A stretch of DNA of 5,154 bases from an uncultured Clostridia bacterium (lineage in GTDB: Bacteria > Bacillota_A > Clostridia > Oscillospirales > Oscillospiraceae): assembly GCA_946059285.1 (NCBI GenBank), contig CAMGMW010000105.1, positions 1 to 5,154 on the forward strand, given 5' to 3'. A program made the translations under genes and the position numbers. Each line of letters begins with the position of its first letter. Position 1 is the stretch's first letter. The notes below the pieces were generated by a model, which saw nothing but the letters and a program-made list of their open reading frames with translations, ran no database searches and was not told the origin of the DNA. This document shows, in pieces, positions 1-5,021 of this stretch.

Positions 1-19
1 TGGCCTCGTTGTTACACTG

Positions 20-49
20 ATTATAGCACATGGAGGCGGAAAAATACAC
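20..49 (-). promoter_or_regulatory. Possible leftward extended -10 promoter for a gene outside the window
   Basis: Read on the minus strand, positions 28-20 give TGC followed by a perfect TATAAT, which is an extended -10 box. The hexamer about 17-18 bases upstream (roughly 43-49) matches TTGACA poorly, so the call rests on the -10 alone. Transcription would run left out of the window, divergent from rplS. The rest of 1-138 is AT-rich and shows no coding region. A chance match in AT-rich DNA is quite possible. Confidence 0.3.
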
Positions 50-138
50 CATCTGCGAAAAAAACAGGGGGAAATTTAGAAATAAGTTTTATGAGGCGAG
101 ACTCCGATCAAAAACGTAGGAAAAAATAAAAATAATGC

Positions 139-167
139 TTGATTTTGGTTAAAGATTATGCTATTAT
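139..167 (+). promoter_or_regulatory. rplS promoter (sigma-A type, extended -10)
   Basis: A -35 box TTGATT (139-144) is followed by a 17-base spacer and a -10 box TATTAT (162-167). TG at 159-160 sits one base before the -10, making it an extended -10 element. The predicted start is near 173-174, giving an untranslated leader of about 75 bases. In many Firmicutes rplS ends an rpsP-rimM-trmD operon. Here the sequence supports a dedicated promoter, though readthrough from upstream cannot be excluded. Confidence 0.8.
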
Positions 168-173
168 AGCCAA

Positions 174-248
174 GTCTGCAAATGGGTGGTCCTCTGCGGC
201 GCAGTCAACGCCGGAACGAACGCCTAATAAACAAGGAGGACAGAAAAC
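174..248 (+). ncRNA. Probable ribosomal protein L19 leader (autoregulatory 5' UTR)
   Basis: The stretch between the predicted start and the rplS ATG can fold back on its own ribosome binding site. Bases 189-195 (GTCCTCT) pair with 235-241 (GGAGGAC), which contains the core of the Shine-Dalgarno. Inside this, 197-201 (CGGCG) pairs with 209-213 (CGCCG) around a 7-base loop, and CGCC at 221-224 offers an alternative partner for 198-201. Leaders of this kind ahead of rplS are known in low-GC Gram-positives (Rfam L19_leader) and are thought to let free L19 repress its own translation. Position and pairing are seen directly; family membership and L19 binding are inferred. Confidence 0.62.
233..240 (+). 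promoter_or_regulatory. rplS ribosome binding site
   Basis: AAGGAGGA is a near-perfect anti-16S match, 8 bases before the ATG at 249, and it fixes that ATG as the start. Most of it (235-240) is also one arm of the leader stem with 189-195, so accessibility of the site is probably the control point. Confidence 0.85.
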
Positions 249-590
249 ATGGATCTGATGAAGGCTCTGACCAGCCAGTACATGAAGGAAGAACTGCCGC
301 AGATGAACGTAGGCGACACCGTTCGTGTTCATGTCAAAATCAAAGAAGGCGCTCGCGAGAGAGTGCAGGTTTTCGAGGGAACCATCATTGCCCGCAAGCA
401 TGGCGGCATTGAGGAGTCCATCACTGTTCGCCGTCTGAGCTACGGCGTAGGCTGTGAGAAGGTTTTCCCTGTGCATTCTCCCAGCATCGTGAAGGTTGAA
501 ACCGTTCGCTGCGGCAAGGTTCGCCGTGCGAAGCTGTATTACCTGCGCGACCGCCTCGGCAAGGCTGCAAAGGTCAAGGAAAAAGTCTAA
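249..590 (+). CDS. rplS: 50S ribosomal protein L19
   Basis: This encodes the 113-residue large-subunit protein L19, which sits at the 30S-50S interface and contributes to an intersubunit bridge. The length is normal for the bacterial family. Family hallmarks are clear: a [13 protein letters not shown] stretch around residues 42-54, then [16 protein letters not shown], then SPSIVKVE, and a C-terminal basic block [20 protein letters not shown] that matches the usual L19 ending. The ATG at 249 is chosen because an AAGGAGGA site lies 8 bases upstream and the protein starts in register with L19 homologues. It appears monocistronic here, with its own promoter, a likely autoregulatory leader and a terminator within 50 bases of the stop. 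The next gene is convergent and unrelated, unlike the common arrangement where rplS is followed by lepB, rbgA or rnhB. Identification is secure. Confidence 0.98.
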   Translation: MDLMKALTSQYMKEELPQMNVGDTVRVHVKIKEGARERVQVFEGTIIARKHGGIEESITVRRLSYGVGCEKVFPVHSPSIVKVETVRCGKVRRAKLYYLRDRLGKAAKVKEKV

Positions 591-594
591 TCCG

Positions 595-640
595 AACGCA
601 ATCCCGATATTCCGATTGGAATGTCGGGATTTTGCGTTTT
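595..640 (+). terminator. rplS intrinsic terminator
   Basis: Five bases after the rplS stop a long hairpin begins. Bases 600-613 pair with 618-631 around the loop GATT, with one T-G wobble (608/623). After a two-base bulge the stem extends through 595-599 with 634-638. The tail is T-rich (TTTTGCGTTTT). This is a convincing Rho-independent terminator. Confidence 0.9.
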
Positions 641-710
641 CACCGGACATTGATAAAAGTGCAAATAGCATATTCTGAGCGCAAAGCGCTTTCATATCAA
701 TGCATAGAAA

Positions 711-761
711 TCATCGGCTCTGATTTCCGAAGGGTAATCAGAGCCGATGAAATTATTTTTT
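711..761. terminator. Bidirectional terminator between rplS and the radical SAM gene
   Basis: A perfect 15-base-pair stem is formed by 711-725 and 736-750, with a 10-base loop. On the plus strand it is followed by AATTATTTTTT, a good U tract, so it backs up the rplS terminator. On the minus strand it starts two bases after the radical SAM gene's TAA and is followed by the weaker TTTCTAT, so it likely ends that transcript too. The plus-strand T run is the complement of the gene's final Lys-Lys-stop codons. Confidence 0.88.
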
Positions 762-2270
762 GCGGAAGAGACCTTTGAGCTTCATCCGATACCGACGCAG
801 GACGATGGTTGATTTCCGATAGACATAGCGCGGTTTCGCCAGCTTCAGTCCCTTCTGATAGAGCTTGTCGATCTGCGCGCTGTGCGCAACGGGATCATCC
901 TCAAACTGCTCCACCTTTTTCCTCAGCTTTTTGTACTGCAGGCAGTAGATCATGCGATACCAAAGCTCACTGTCTCTGGAGGTATCCCGGTGCCAGAATA
1001 CACCGAACTGATCCTCCATCGGGGCATACATGATATCGTTCATTTCTTTTTCGGTATAATAGCCGGCCTCGATCGCCATTGGGATGATGTCCGTCCCGGG
1101 CAGGAAATTCAGCCCATGAAGTTGCAGTTCAAAGGGGGCGCGGAGCTGCTTGACCAGATCATATGTCTTTTTCAGGTCCTCCAGGGACTCAAATGGATGG
1201 CGGAGCATAAAGTCATAGCTTGTCCAGAAGACGCCGGAATCTCGGATAATATGCGTGGAGCGGATGATATCCTCCTGCGACTCGTACCGATGGAAAATAT
1301 CTCTGCGGATATGTTCGGAACCGGATTGAATGCCCATGATGACCTCGACCAGACCGACACTGACCAGCTTTTTCATTACCTCCGGATCGATCATCTTCGG
1401 ATGGGACCAGATGGTGAAGGGAAGATTGACGTGCTTTTTGTATTCTACAATGAACTCATCGACCCATCCCGGCAGATTCGGAAATATTTCATCATAGAAA
1501 TGCACAAACATGATCCGTTTGCAGTGCTTTTTTGCTTCGACCAATTCATCAATCACGCTCTTAACAGAGCGGGTGCGCACTCCTTTGACGCCACGCGGCA
1601 GAATTTTCCGAAGATTCGGACAGGCGCAGTAGGAGCAGGTGAAAGGACAGCCGCGCGAGGCAATGACCTCGTAGCTCATGGTATCCAGTTGAGGATCTCC
1701 GCGGACAACCGTATCATTTTCAATAAAGCATGCGTTCAGGCTGTTCACCGTCGGAATGCCGTAGCCGTCAATGTCATTGAGGACGTCACCGATCTCATTG
1801 CACACATTTTTCTCTCCGTCGCGGTAGCAAAGGGAGGGGATGTCGCGATAGTCTGTATGCTCCAGCAGCGCATCTGCAAGGCGGCACAGCGCATGCTCAC
1901 CATCGCATCGGATCACATAGGGAATCCCGCGATCCAGGAAATGCTCGGGGAACATGGAGGCATAGGCACCGCCGCATACGACCGGCAGGGTAAAGTTTTC
2001 CTGGATCATCTCGATGACTTCATGAATCGTATCCAGATACATTGAGCTCATAACGGAAAGACCGATCAGTAACGGCTGCTTGGCGCTGATCTCGTCCCTT
2101 AACAGCTCCAGTTCCTTCTTGGTCGTTTTTGAGGGGTGAATACTGTTGAAGTCCTTGTAAAACACGGTATGCACGTTGTACCCGTCGTTGTGCAGTGCAG
2201 TTTCCAGATAACGCACGCCCAACGCTTTTTTATTGTAGAACGCAACCAGCATGATATTGGGCTTTGACAT
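753..2270 (-). CDS. B12-binding-domain radical SAM protein, substrate unknown
   Basis: This is a 505-residue cytoplasmic enzyme of the cobalamin-dependent radical SAM type (class B). Residues 1-140 form a Rossmann-like B12-binding region, with the family's GGAYASMFPEHFL motif at about 100-112. No DxHxxG motif is visible, so the His that ligates cobalt in methionine synthase is absent, as is common in this class. The radical SAM core follows from about 200, with the [4Fe-4S] cluster cysteines at C208, C212 and C215 (CxxxCxxC) and a further Cys at 217. MGIQSGSE (312-319) fits the conserved core strand and LPGTDI (390-395) the usual segment after the barrel. The last 30 residues are strongly basic and could contact membrane or nucleic acid. 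Class B enzymes often methylate unreactive carbons or rearrange rings, but nothing here reveals the substrate. The start has an AGAGGA site six bases upstream and a near-consensus promoter. The gene stands alone, convergent with rplS and divergent from the metal operon. Confidence 0.92.
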   Translation of the reverse strand: MSKPNIMLVAFYNKKALGVRYLETALHNDGYNVHTVFYKDFNSIHPSKTTKKELELLRDEISAKQPLLIGLSVMSSMYLDTIHEVIEMIQENFTLPVVCGGAYASMFPEHFLDRGIPYVIRCDGEHALCRLADALLEHTDYRDIPSLCYRDGEKNVCNEIGDVLNDIDGYGIPTVNSLNACFIENDTVVRGDPQLDTMSYEVIASRGCPFTCSYCACPNLRKILPRGVKGVRTRSVKSVIDELVEAKKHCKRIMFVHFYDEIFPNLPGWVDEFIVEYKKHVNLPFTIWSHPKMIDPEVMKKLVSVGLVEVIMGIQSGSEHIRRDIFHRYESQEDIIRSTHIIRDSGVFWTSYDFMLRHPFESLEDLKKTYDLVKQLRAPFELQLHGLNFLPGTDIIPMAIEAGYYTEKEMNDIMYAPMEDQFGVFWHRDTSRDSELWYRMIYCLQYKKLRKKVEQFEDDPVAHSAQIDKLYQKGLKLAKPRYVYRKSTIVLRRYRMKLKGLFRKK

Positions 2271-2276
2271 GGCAGT

Positions 2277-2282
2277 TCCTCT
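2277..2282 (-). promoter_or_regulatory. Ribosome binding site of the radical SAM gene
   Basis: Read on the minus strand this is AGAGGA, six bases before the ATG whose first base is 2270. It supports that start and gives an N-terminus (MSKPNIMLVAF) beginning directly at the first strand of the B12-binding fold. Confidence 0.8.
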
Positions 2283-2314
2283 TTTCTGAATGATGAAAGA
2301 ATTGAATCGTTGTC

Positions 2315-2344
2315 ATTATAGCACGATACGCATTGGAAAGTCAA
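2315..2344 (-). promoter_or_regulatory. Promoter of the radical SAM gene
   Basis: On the minus strand the -35 box is TTGACT (2344-2339), the spacer is 18 bases, and the -10 box is a perfect TATAAT (2320-2315) with a preceding TGC, making it extended. The predicted start is near 2307-2308, giving a leader of about 37 bases. This is a strong constitutive-looking promoter. Its -35 lies 38 bases from the -35 of the divergent metal operon, and no metal-operator-like palindrome overlaps it. Confidence 0.87.
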
Positions 2345-2382
2345 CCGCGGTAAGGTTTATGCAAAAAAATATCATAAAAGAG

Positions 2383-2411
2383 TTGACATACACGAATTAT
2401 GGTGTTACAAT
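2383..2411 (+). promoter_or_regulatory. Promoter of the metal-efflux operon
   Basis: A consensus TTGACA -35 box (2383-2388), a 17-base spacer and TACAAT (2406-2411, five of six) form a very strong sigma-A-type promoter. The A/T-rich run at 2361-2380 just upstream resembles an UP element. The predicted start is about 2418, immediately before the operator palindrome. A promoter this strong fits a gene set held off by a repressor and released by metal. Confidence 0.9.
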
Positions 2412-2419
2412 AATATCAA

Positions 2420-2439
2420 AGTTGAGCAAATGTTCAACT
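2420..2439 (+). promoter_or_regulatory. ArsR/SmtB-type operator
   Basis: The sequence GTTGAGCA, two central bases AA, then TGTTCAAC is an inverted repeat. Eight of nine positions on each side are complementary, counting the flanking A2420/T2439; the only mismatch is G2426 against T2433. The inner TGARCA-N2-TGTTCA resembles the 12-2-12 operators of SmtB, ZiaR and CzrA. It begins at about +3 relative to the predicted start, so bound repressor would block RNA polymerase. The likely ligand is the repressor encoded directly downstream. The palindrome is seen directly; binding is inferred. Confidence 0.8.
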
Positions 2440-2460
2440 ATTCAAGTATTAATCACAGAA

Positions 2461-2468
2461 AGGAAGGA
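2461..2468 (+). promoter_or_regulatory. Ribosome binding site of the ArsR/SmtB repressor gene
   Basis: AGGAAGGA lies five bases before the ATG at 2474. It supports this start over internal in-frame alternatives. Confidence 0.75.
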
Positions 2469-2473
2469 CGCAT

Positions 2474-2785
2474 ATGCAGGAGCAGCGGGAACCGTACTGC
2501 GAGCTCGACGAGGAGGCCTTGTTTGAAATGGCGGAGCTGTTCAAGGTATTCGGCGACTCGACGCGGATCCGTATTTTGTACGCCATGTTTGGAGAAGAAC
2601 TGCGTGTTTCGGATATTTGTGAGGAACTCGGAATGAGTATCTCCGCAGTATCCCATCAGCTTCGTCTTCTGAAGCAGGCAAAGCTGGTCCGCTGCCGCCG
2701 TGACGGGAGAATGGCGTATTATGCTTTGGCCGATAATCATGTAAAAACAATTATCGGAATGGCAAAGGAACATATTGAGGAGTGA
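2474..2785 (+). CDS. ArsR/SmtB-family metal-sensing repressor (zinc type)
   Basis: This 103-residue protein is a dimeric winged-helix repressor that leaves DNA on binding metal. The family core is evident: LFKVFGDSTRIRILYAM (22-38), then the recognition region SDICEELGMSISAVSHQLRLLKQAKLV (46-72), then the wing RRDGRMAYYAL (75-85). The C-terminal helix carries D87-x-H89-x10-H100-x2-E103, the exact spacing of the alpha-5 Zn(II) site of SmtB (Asp104, His106, His117, Glu120) and close to that of CzrA. The alpha-3 ELCVCD-type thiolate motif of CadC, ZiaR and ArsR is replaced by ELRVSD (42-47), with a Cys only at 49; Cys9 and Cys74 are the others. The protein is therefore best read as an alpha-5 zinc sensor, perhaps also responding to Co(II) or Cd(II), rather than an arsenic or cadmium thiolate sensor. 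The final residue is itself a ligand. The gene opens the operon behind its probable operator, and its stop overlaps the ribosome binding site region of the HMA gene, suggesting translational coupling. Confidence 0.94.
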   Translation: MQEQREPYCELDEEALFEMAELFKVFGDSTRIRILYAMFGEELRVSDICEELGMSISAVSHQLRLLKQAKLVRCRRDGRMAYYALADNHVKTIIGMAKEHIEE

Positions 2786-2787
2786 GT

Positions 2788-3009
2788 ATGATGAAAAAAA
2801 CGTATCGGCTGAAGAATCTGGACTGCGCGAATTGCGCCGCTAAAATGGAGCATGCGATTCAAAAACTCCCGGAAGTCGAGGATGCTTCTGTGAGCTTTCT
2901 GACACAGCGTATGAGCATTATTTACAAGGATGGAGTTGATATCACTGCTGCGTTGGAAAAGATAAAAAAGGCCATTCATAAGGTTGAGCCGGACTGCGAG
3001 GTGCAATAG
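2788..3009 (+). CDS. Free-standing HMA (heavy-metal-associated) domain protein
   Basis: This encodes a 73-residue single-domain metallochaperone-like protein with the HMA (beta-alpha-beta-beta-alpha-beta) pattern. The metal-binding loop is LDCANCAAKME, with Cys13 and Cys16. The Asp before the first Cys (DCxxC) is typical of Zn/Cd/Pb-type domains such as those of ZntA and CadA rather than copper GMTCxxC domains. It ends in KKAIHKVEPDCEVQ, which resembles the stretch that links the HMA domain to the first membrane helix in fused CadA proteins. A GAGGAG site (2777-2782) suits either ATG at 2788 or ATG at 2791; an in-frame GTG at 2782 is possible but overlaps that site. The gene begins three bases after the repressor stop and ends three bases before the ATPase start, in the same frame as the ATPase. 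It probably delivers metal to, or regulates, that ATPase in trans. Confidence 0.88.
   Translation: MMKKTYRLKNLDCANCAAKMEHAIQKLPEVEDASVSFLTQRMSIIYKDGVDITAALEKIKKAIHKVEPDCEVQ
2998..3003 (+). promoter_or_regulatory. Ribosome binding site for the ATPase GTG start
   Basis: GAGGTG lies inside the last codons of the HMA gene, nine bases before the GTG at 3013. It is a moderate match. It matters because it suggests that the ATPase is independently initiated rather than made only by readthrough of the TAG at 3007-3009. Confidence 0.6.
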
Positions 3010-3012
3010 ACT

Positions 3013-4860
3013 GTGTCAAAGAAGCAAAAACGGCTTTTGTTTCGTATTTTTCTTGGACTTGTGCTGCTGATTTTTGGGCTGCTGACAGAGGGATGGTATT
3101 CGATCGGCTGCCTGTTAGCGGCATGGTTCATTGCAGGCTACGATATTCTTTGGGAAGCGGTCCGTAATATTCTGCGTGGACAGATTTTCGATGAGAAATT
3201 TCTGATGGCTCTGGCAACCTGCTGTGCGCTGGGAATGCGGGACTTTAAAGAGGCTGCTGCCGTGATGCTATTCTTCCAATTTGGGGAATTTTTTGAAACA
3301 GTTGCGGTGGAGCGTTCCAGAAAGTCGATCTCGTCCCTGATGGATCTGCGCCCTGACTTTGCAATTATTTGTAAAGACGGAGCGGAGATCGAAGTCGAAC
3401 CGGAAGAGGTCTCCTGCGGCGATGTTCTTTTGGTACGGACCGGAGAGCGGATTCCGGTAGATGGGGTGGTCCTTGACGGGGACGCCATGCTGGACACCTC
3501 TAAAATCACAGGCGAGTCCATGCCGGCGGAAGTACACCCCGGCAGCCGGGTTATTTCCGGCAGCGTGAATCTGAGCGGTGTGCTCCGCATCCGTGCGGAA
3601 AGCGCCTATGCGCATTCCACGGTTGCGCGCATTTTGACCTTGGTAGAGACAGCCTCGGAGAAAAAGGCGAGCTCTGAACGCTTAATTACAAGATTTGCGC
3701 GGTATTATACTCCCTGCGTCATCGGCGCGGCACTGCTGCTCGCGGTGATTCCGCCCCTGCTGTTCCGACAGCCATTTGGTGAATGGCTCTCCCGCGCATT
3801 GACGTTTTTGGTGATTTCCTGTCCATGCGCACTGGTTATTTCTGTTCCGTTGAGCTATTTTTCCGGCATGGGCGCCGCCGCAAAGCTCGGCGTTGTCGTG
3901 AAGGGCGGAATCGCGTTGGAGCGGCTAGCCGCGACAGACATTGTCGTGTTCGACAAGACGGGTACGCTGACCAGCGGGTCTTTCTCAGTGCAGGAAATTG
4001 AACCGGAGGAAGAACGTGCGGAGCTTTTACGGCTTGCGGCTTTATGTGAGACTTATTCCAACCACCCGCTGGCGCGTGCGGTCCGCGCAGCATGCCCAGC
4101 ACCGGAGGGGGAGGTAAGTCAAATTTCGGAATGTGCCGGACTGGGGGTCACCGCAAGAGTCGACGGACACAGAGTAGCCGTTGGAAACCGCCGCCTGATG
4201 GAGCAGATTGGGATTACACCGCCGATTCGGGATCACCTCGGAACGGTTCTGTATATTGCAAAGGATAATTCCTATCTCGGTATGCTCACCGTAGGAGACA
4301 TGCTGCGTGAAAACGCTGCATCGACACTGGCAGAGCTTCGTACCTGCGGCGTGAAAAAAACCGTGATGCTGACGGGAGATAATGCTGCTTCAGCAAATTA
4401 TTTTGCAGGTCAGTGCGGTATTTCGGAATATCATGCACAGTTACTTCCACAGGACAAGGTGGAGCGGATGGAGGACCTGCTTTCACAGAAGCAGACCGTT
4501 GCCTTTGTCGGAGACGGCGTCAATGATGCGCCGGTGCTTGCTGCGGCGGACATCGGAATCGCGATGGGCGGTGTTGGTAGCGATGCCGCAGTGGAGGCTG
4601 CGGATATTGTGATATTGAAGGATGACTTGTCCAAGCTTCCGGCCGTGATTCGCATCGCAAAAAAAACCTGCCGCATTGCAAAGGAGAACATTGCCTTTGC
4701 GCTGGGCGTCAAAGCGGTGTGCCTGTTGCTGGGCGCGCTCGGTCTGGCACCCATGTGGCTTGCGGTATTTGCTGATGTGGGAGTCGCCGCGATTGCAATT
4801 CTCAATGCGCTGCGCGCCCTGAAGGTGAATAAATCGTCTCATGGTGCAAGCGTGAAATGA
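3013..4860 (+). CDS. cadA: P1B-2 type Zn/Cd/Pb-exporting P-type ATPase lacking its N-terminal HMA domain
   Basis: This 615-residue inner-membrane pump exports divalent soft metals using ATP. Two membrane helices lie near 8-24 and 28-46, and two more near 62-95. The actuator domain holds TGES (166-169). Helices follow near 232-252 and 262-285, the latter with the metal-site motif CPC (270-272). The phosphorylation motif is DKTGT, with Asp314 the phosphorylated residue. The nucleotide domain has HP at 351-352 and GLG at 376-378. The hinge has TGDN (454-457) and GDGVND (500-505). The last helices carry Lys567 and Asp588 (LAVFADVG), the pair typical of ZntA-like Zn/Cd/Pb pumps rather than copper pumps. 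Fused CadA and ZntA are about 700-730 residues; this one starts almost directly at helix 1 because its HMA domain is encoded by the preceding gene. The GTG start is supported by GAGGTG nine bases upstream and only three bases after the HMA stop. Expression should follow the operon promoter and repressor. Catalytic residues are all intact. Confidence 0.95.
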   Translation: MSKKQKRLLFRIFLGLVLLIFGLLTEGWYSIGCLLAAWFIAGYDILWEAVRNILRGQIFDEKFLMALATCCALGMRDFKEAAAVMLFFQFGEFFETVAVERSRKSISSLMDLRPDFAIICKDGAEIEVEPEEVSCGDVLLVRTGERIPVDGVVLDGDAMLDTSKITGESMPAEVHPGSRVISGSVNLSGVLRIRAESAYAHSTVARILTLVETASEKKASSERLITRFARYYTPCVIGAALLLAVIPPLLFRQPFGEWLSRALTFLVISCPCALVISVPLSYFSGMGAAAKLGVVVKGGIALERLAATDIVVFDKTGTLTSGSFSVQEIEPEEERAELLRLAALCETYSNHPLARAVRAACPAPEGEVSQISECAGLGVTARVDGHRVAVGNRRLMEQIGITPPIRDHLGTVLYIAKDNSYLGMLTVGDMLRENAASTLAELRTCGVKKTVMLTGDNAASANYFAGQCGISEYHAQLLPQDKVERMEDLLSQKQTVAFVGDGVNDAPVLAAADIGIAMGGVGSDAAVEAADIVILKDDLSKLPAVIRIAKKTCRIAKENIAFALGVKAVCLLLGALGLAPMWLAVFADVGVAAIAILNALRALKVNKSSHGASVK

Positions 4861-4897
4861 ATATTCAATGAATATCAGGTTTTGCGATATTTACGAT

Positions 4898-4934
4898 AAA
4901 AAGGTACTGATTTTATCAAAATCAGTACCTTTTT
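4898..4934 (+). terminator. Terminator of the metal-efflux operon
   Basis: A perfect 17-base-pair stem forms between 4898-4914 and 4918-4934 around a three-base loop (ATC). Its A-rich left arm and T-rich right arm (CCTTTTT) make it a typical Rho-independent terminator that could also work in the opposite direction. It begins 38 bases after the ATPase stop. Confidence 0.92.
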
Positions 4935-4988
4935 GTAAATAAATATTGAGGGAAAGAGAAAAAACATTGATTTCTTGATGATTTATAC

Positions 4989-5017
4989 TTGTATATTCTG
5001 AGCGAATATGATATGAT
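4989..5017 (+). promoter_or_regulatory. Candidate promoter for a transcript leaving the window to the right
   Basis: TTGTAT (4989-4994), a 17-base spacer and TATGAT (5012-5017) resemble a sigma-A promoter. The -35 is only half matched. An overlapping TATGAT at 5007-5012 is a second possible -10. The predicted start is about 5022-5024, at the change from AT-rich to GC-rich sequence. The region lies after a strong terminator, so a new transcription unit is expected here. Confidence 0.55.
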
Positions 5018-5021
5018 ATCA

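Noticed and set aside
156..695. A 179-codon open frame on the minus strand across rplS and its promoter and terminators
   Set aside because: It is the complement of L19 coding sequence and runs through two terminator hairpins and a promoter. The protein has no recognisable family.
882..2045. A 387-codon open frame on the plus strand, antisense to the radical SAM gene
   Set aside because: Its translation has no recognisable domain and no ribosome binding site or promoter was seen. It is fully inside a gene with clear family motifs on the other strand. It reflects codon usage of that gene.
2782..3009. GTG at 2782 as the HMA gene start
   Set aside because: This GTG overlaps the end of the GAGGAG ribosome site and the repressor stop. 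The ATGs at 2788 and 2791 are properly spaced from that site and give N-termini that fit the HMA fold.
4431..4842. Minus-strand open frames of about 120 codons opposite the ATPase
   Set aside because: They are complements of conserved ATPase motifs (TGDN, GDGVND region) with no translation signals of their own.
670..5004. A 12-base repeat, ATATTCTGAGCG, at 670-681 and 4993-5004
   Set aside because: Roughly one exact 12-base match is expected by chance in a window of this size. There is no extended flank similarity, so it is not good evidence of a mobile element or shared regulatory site.
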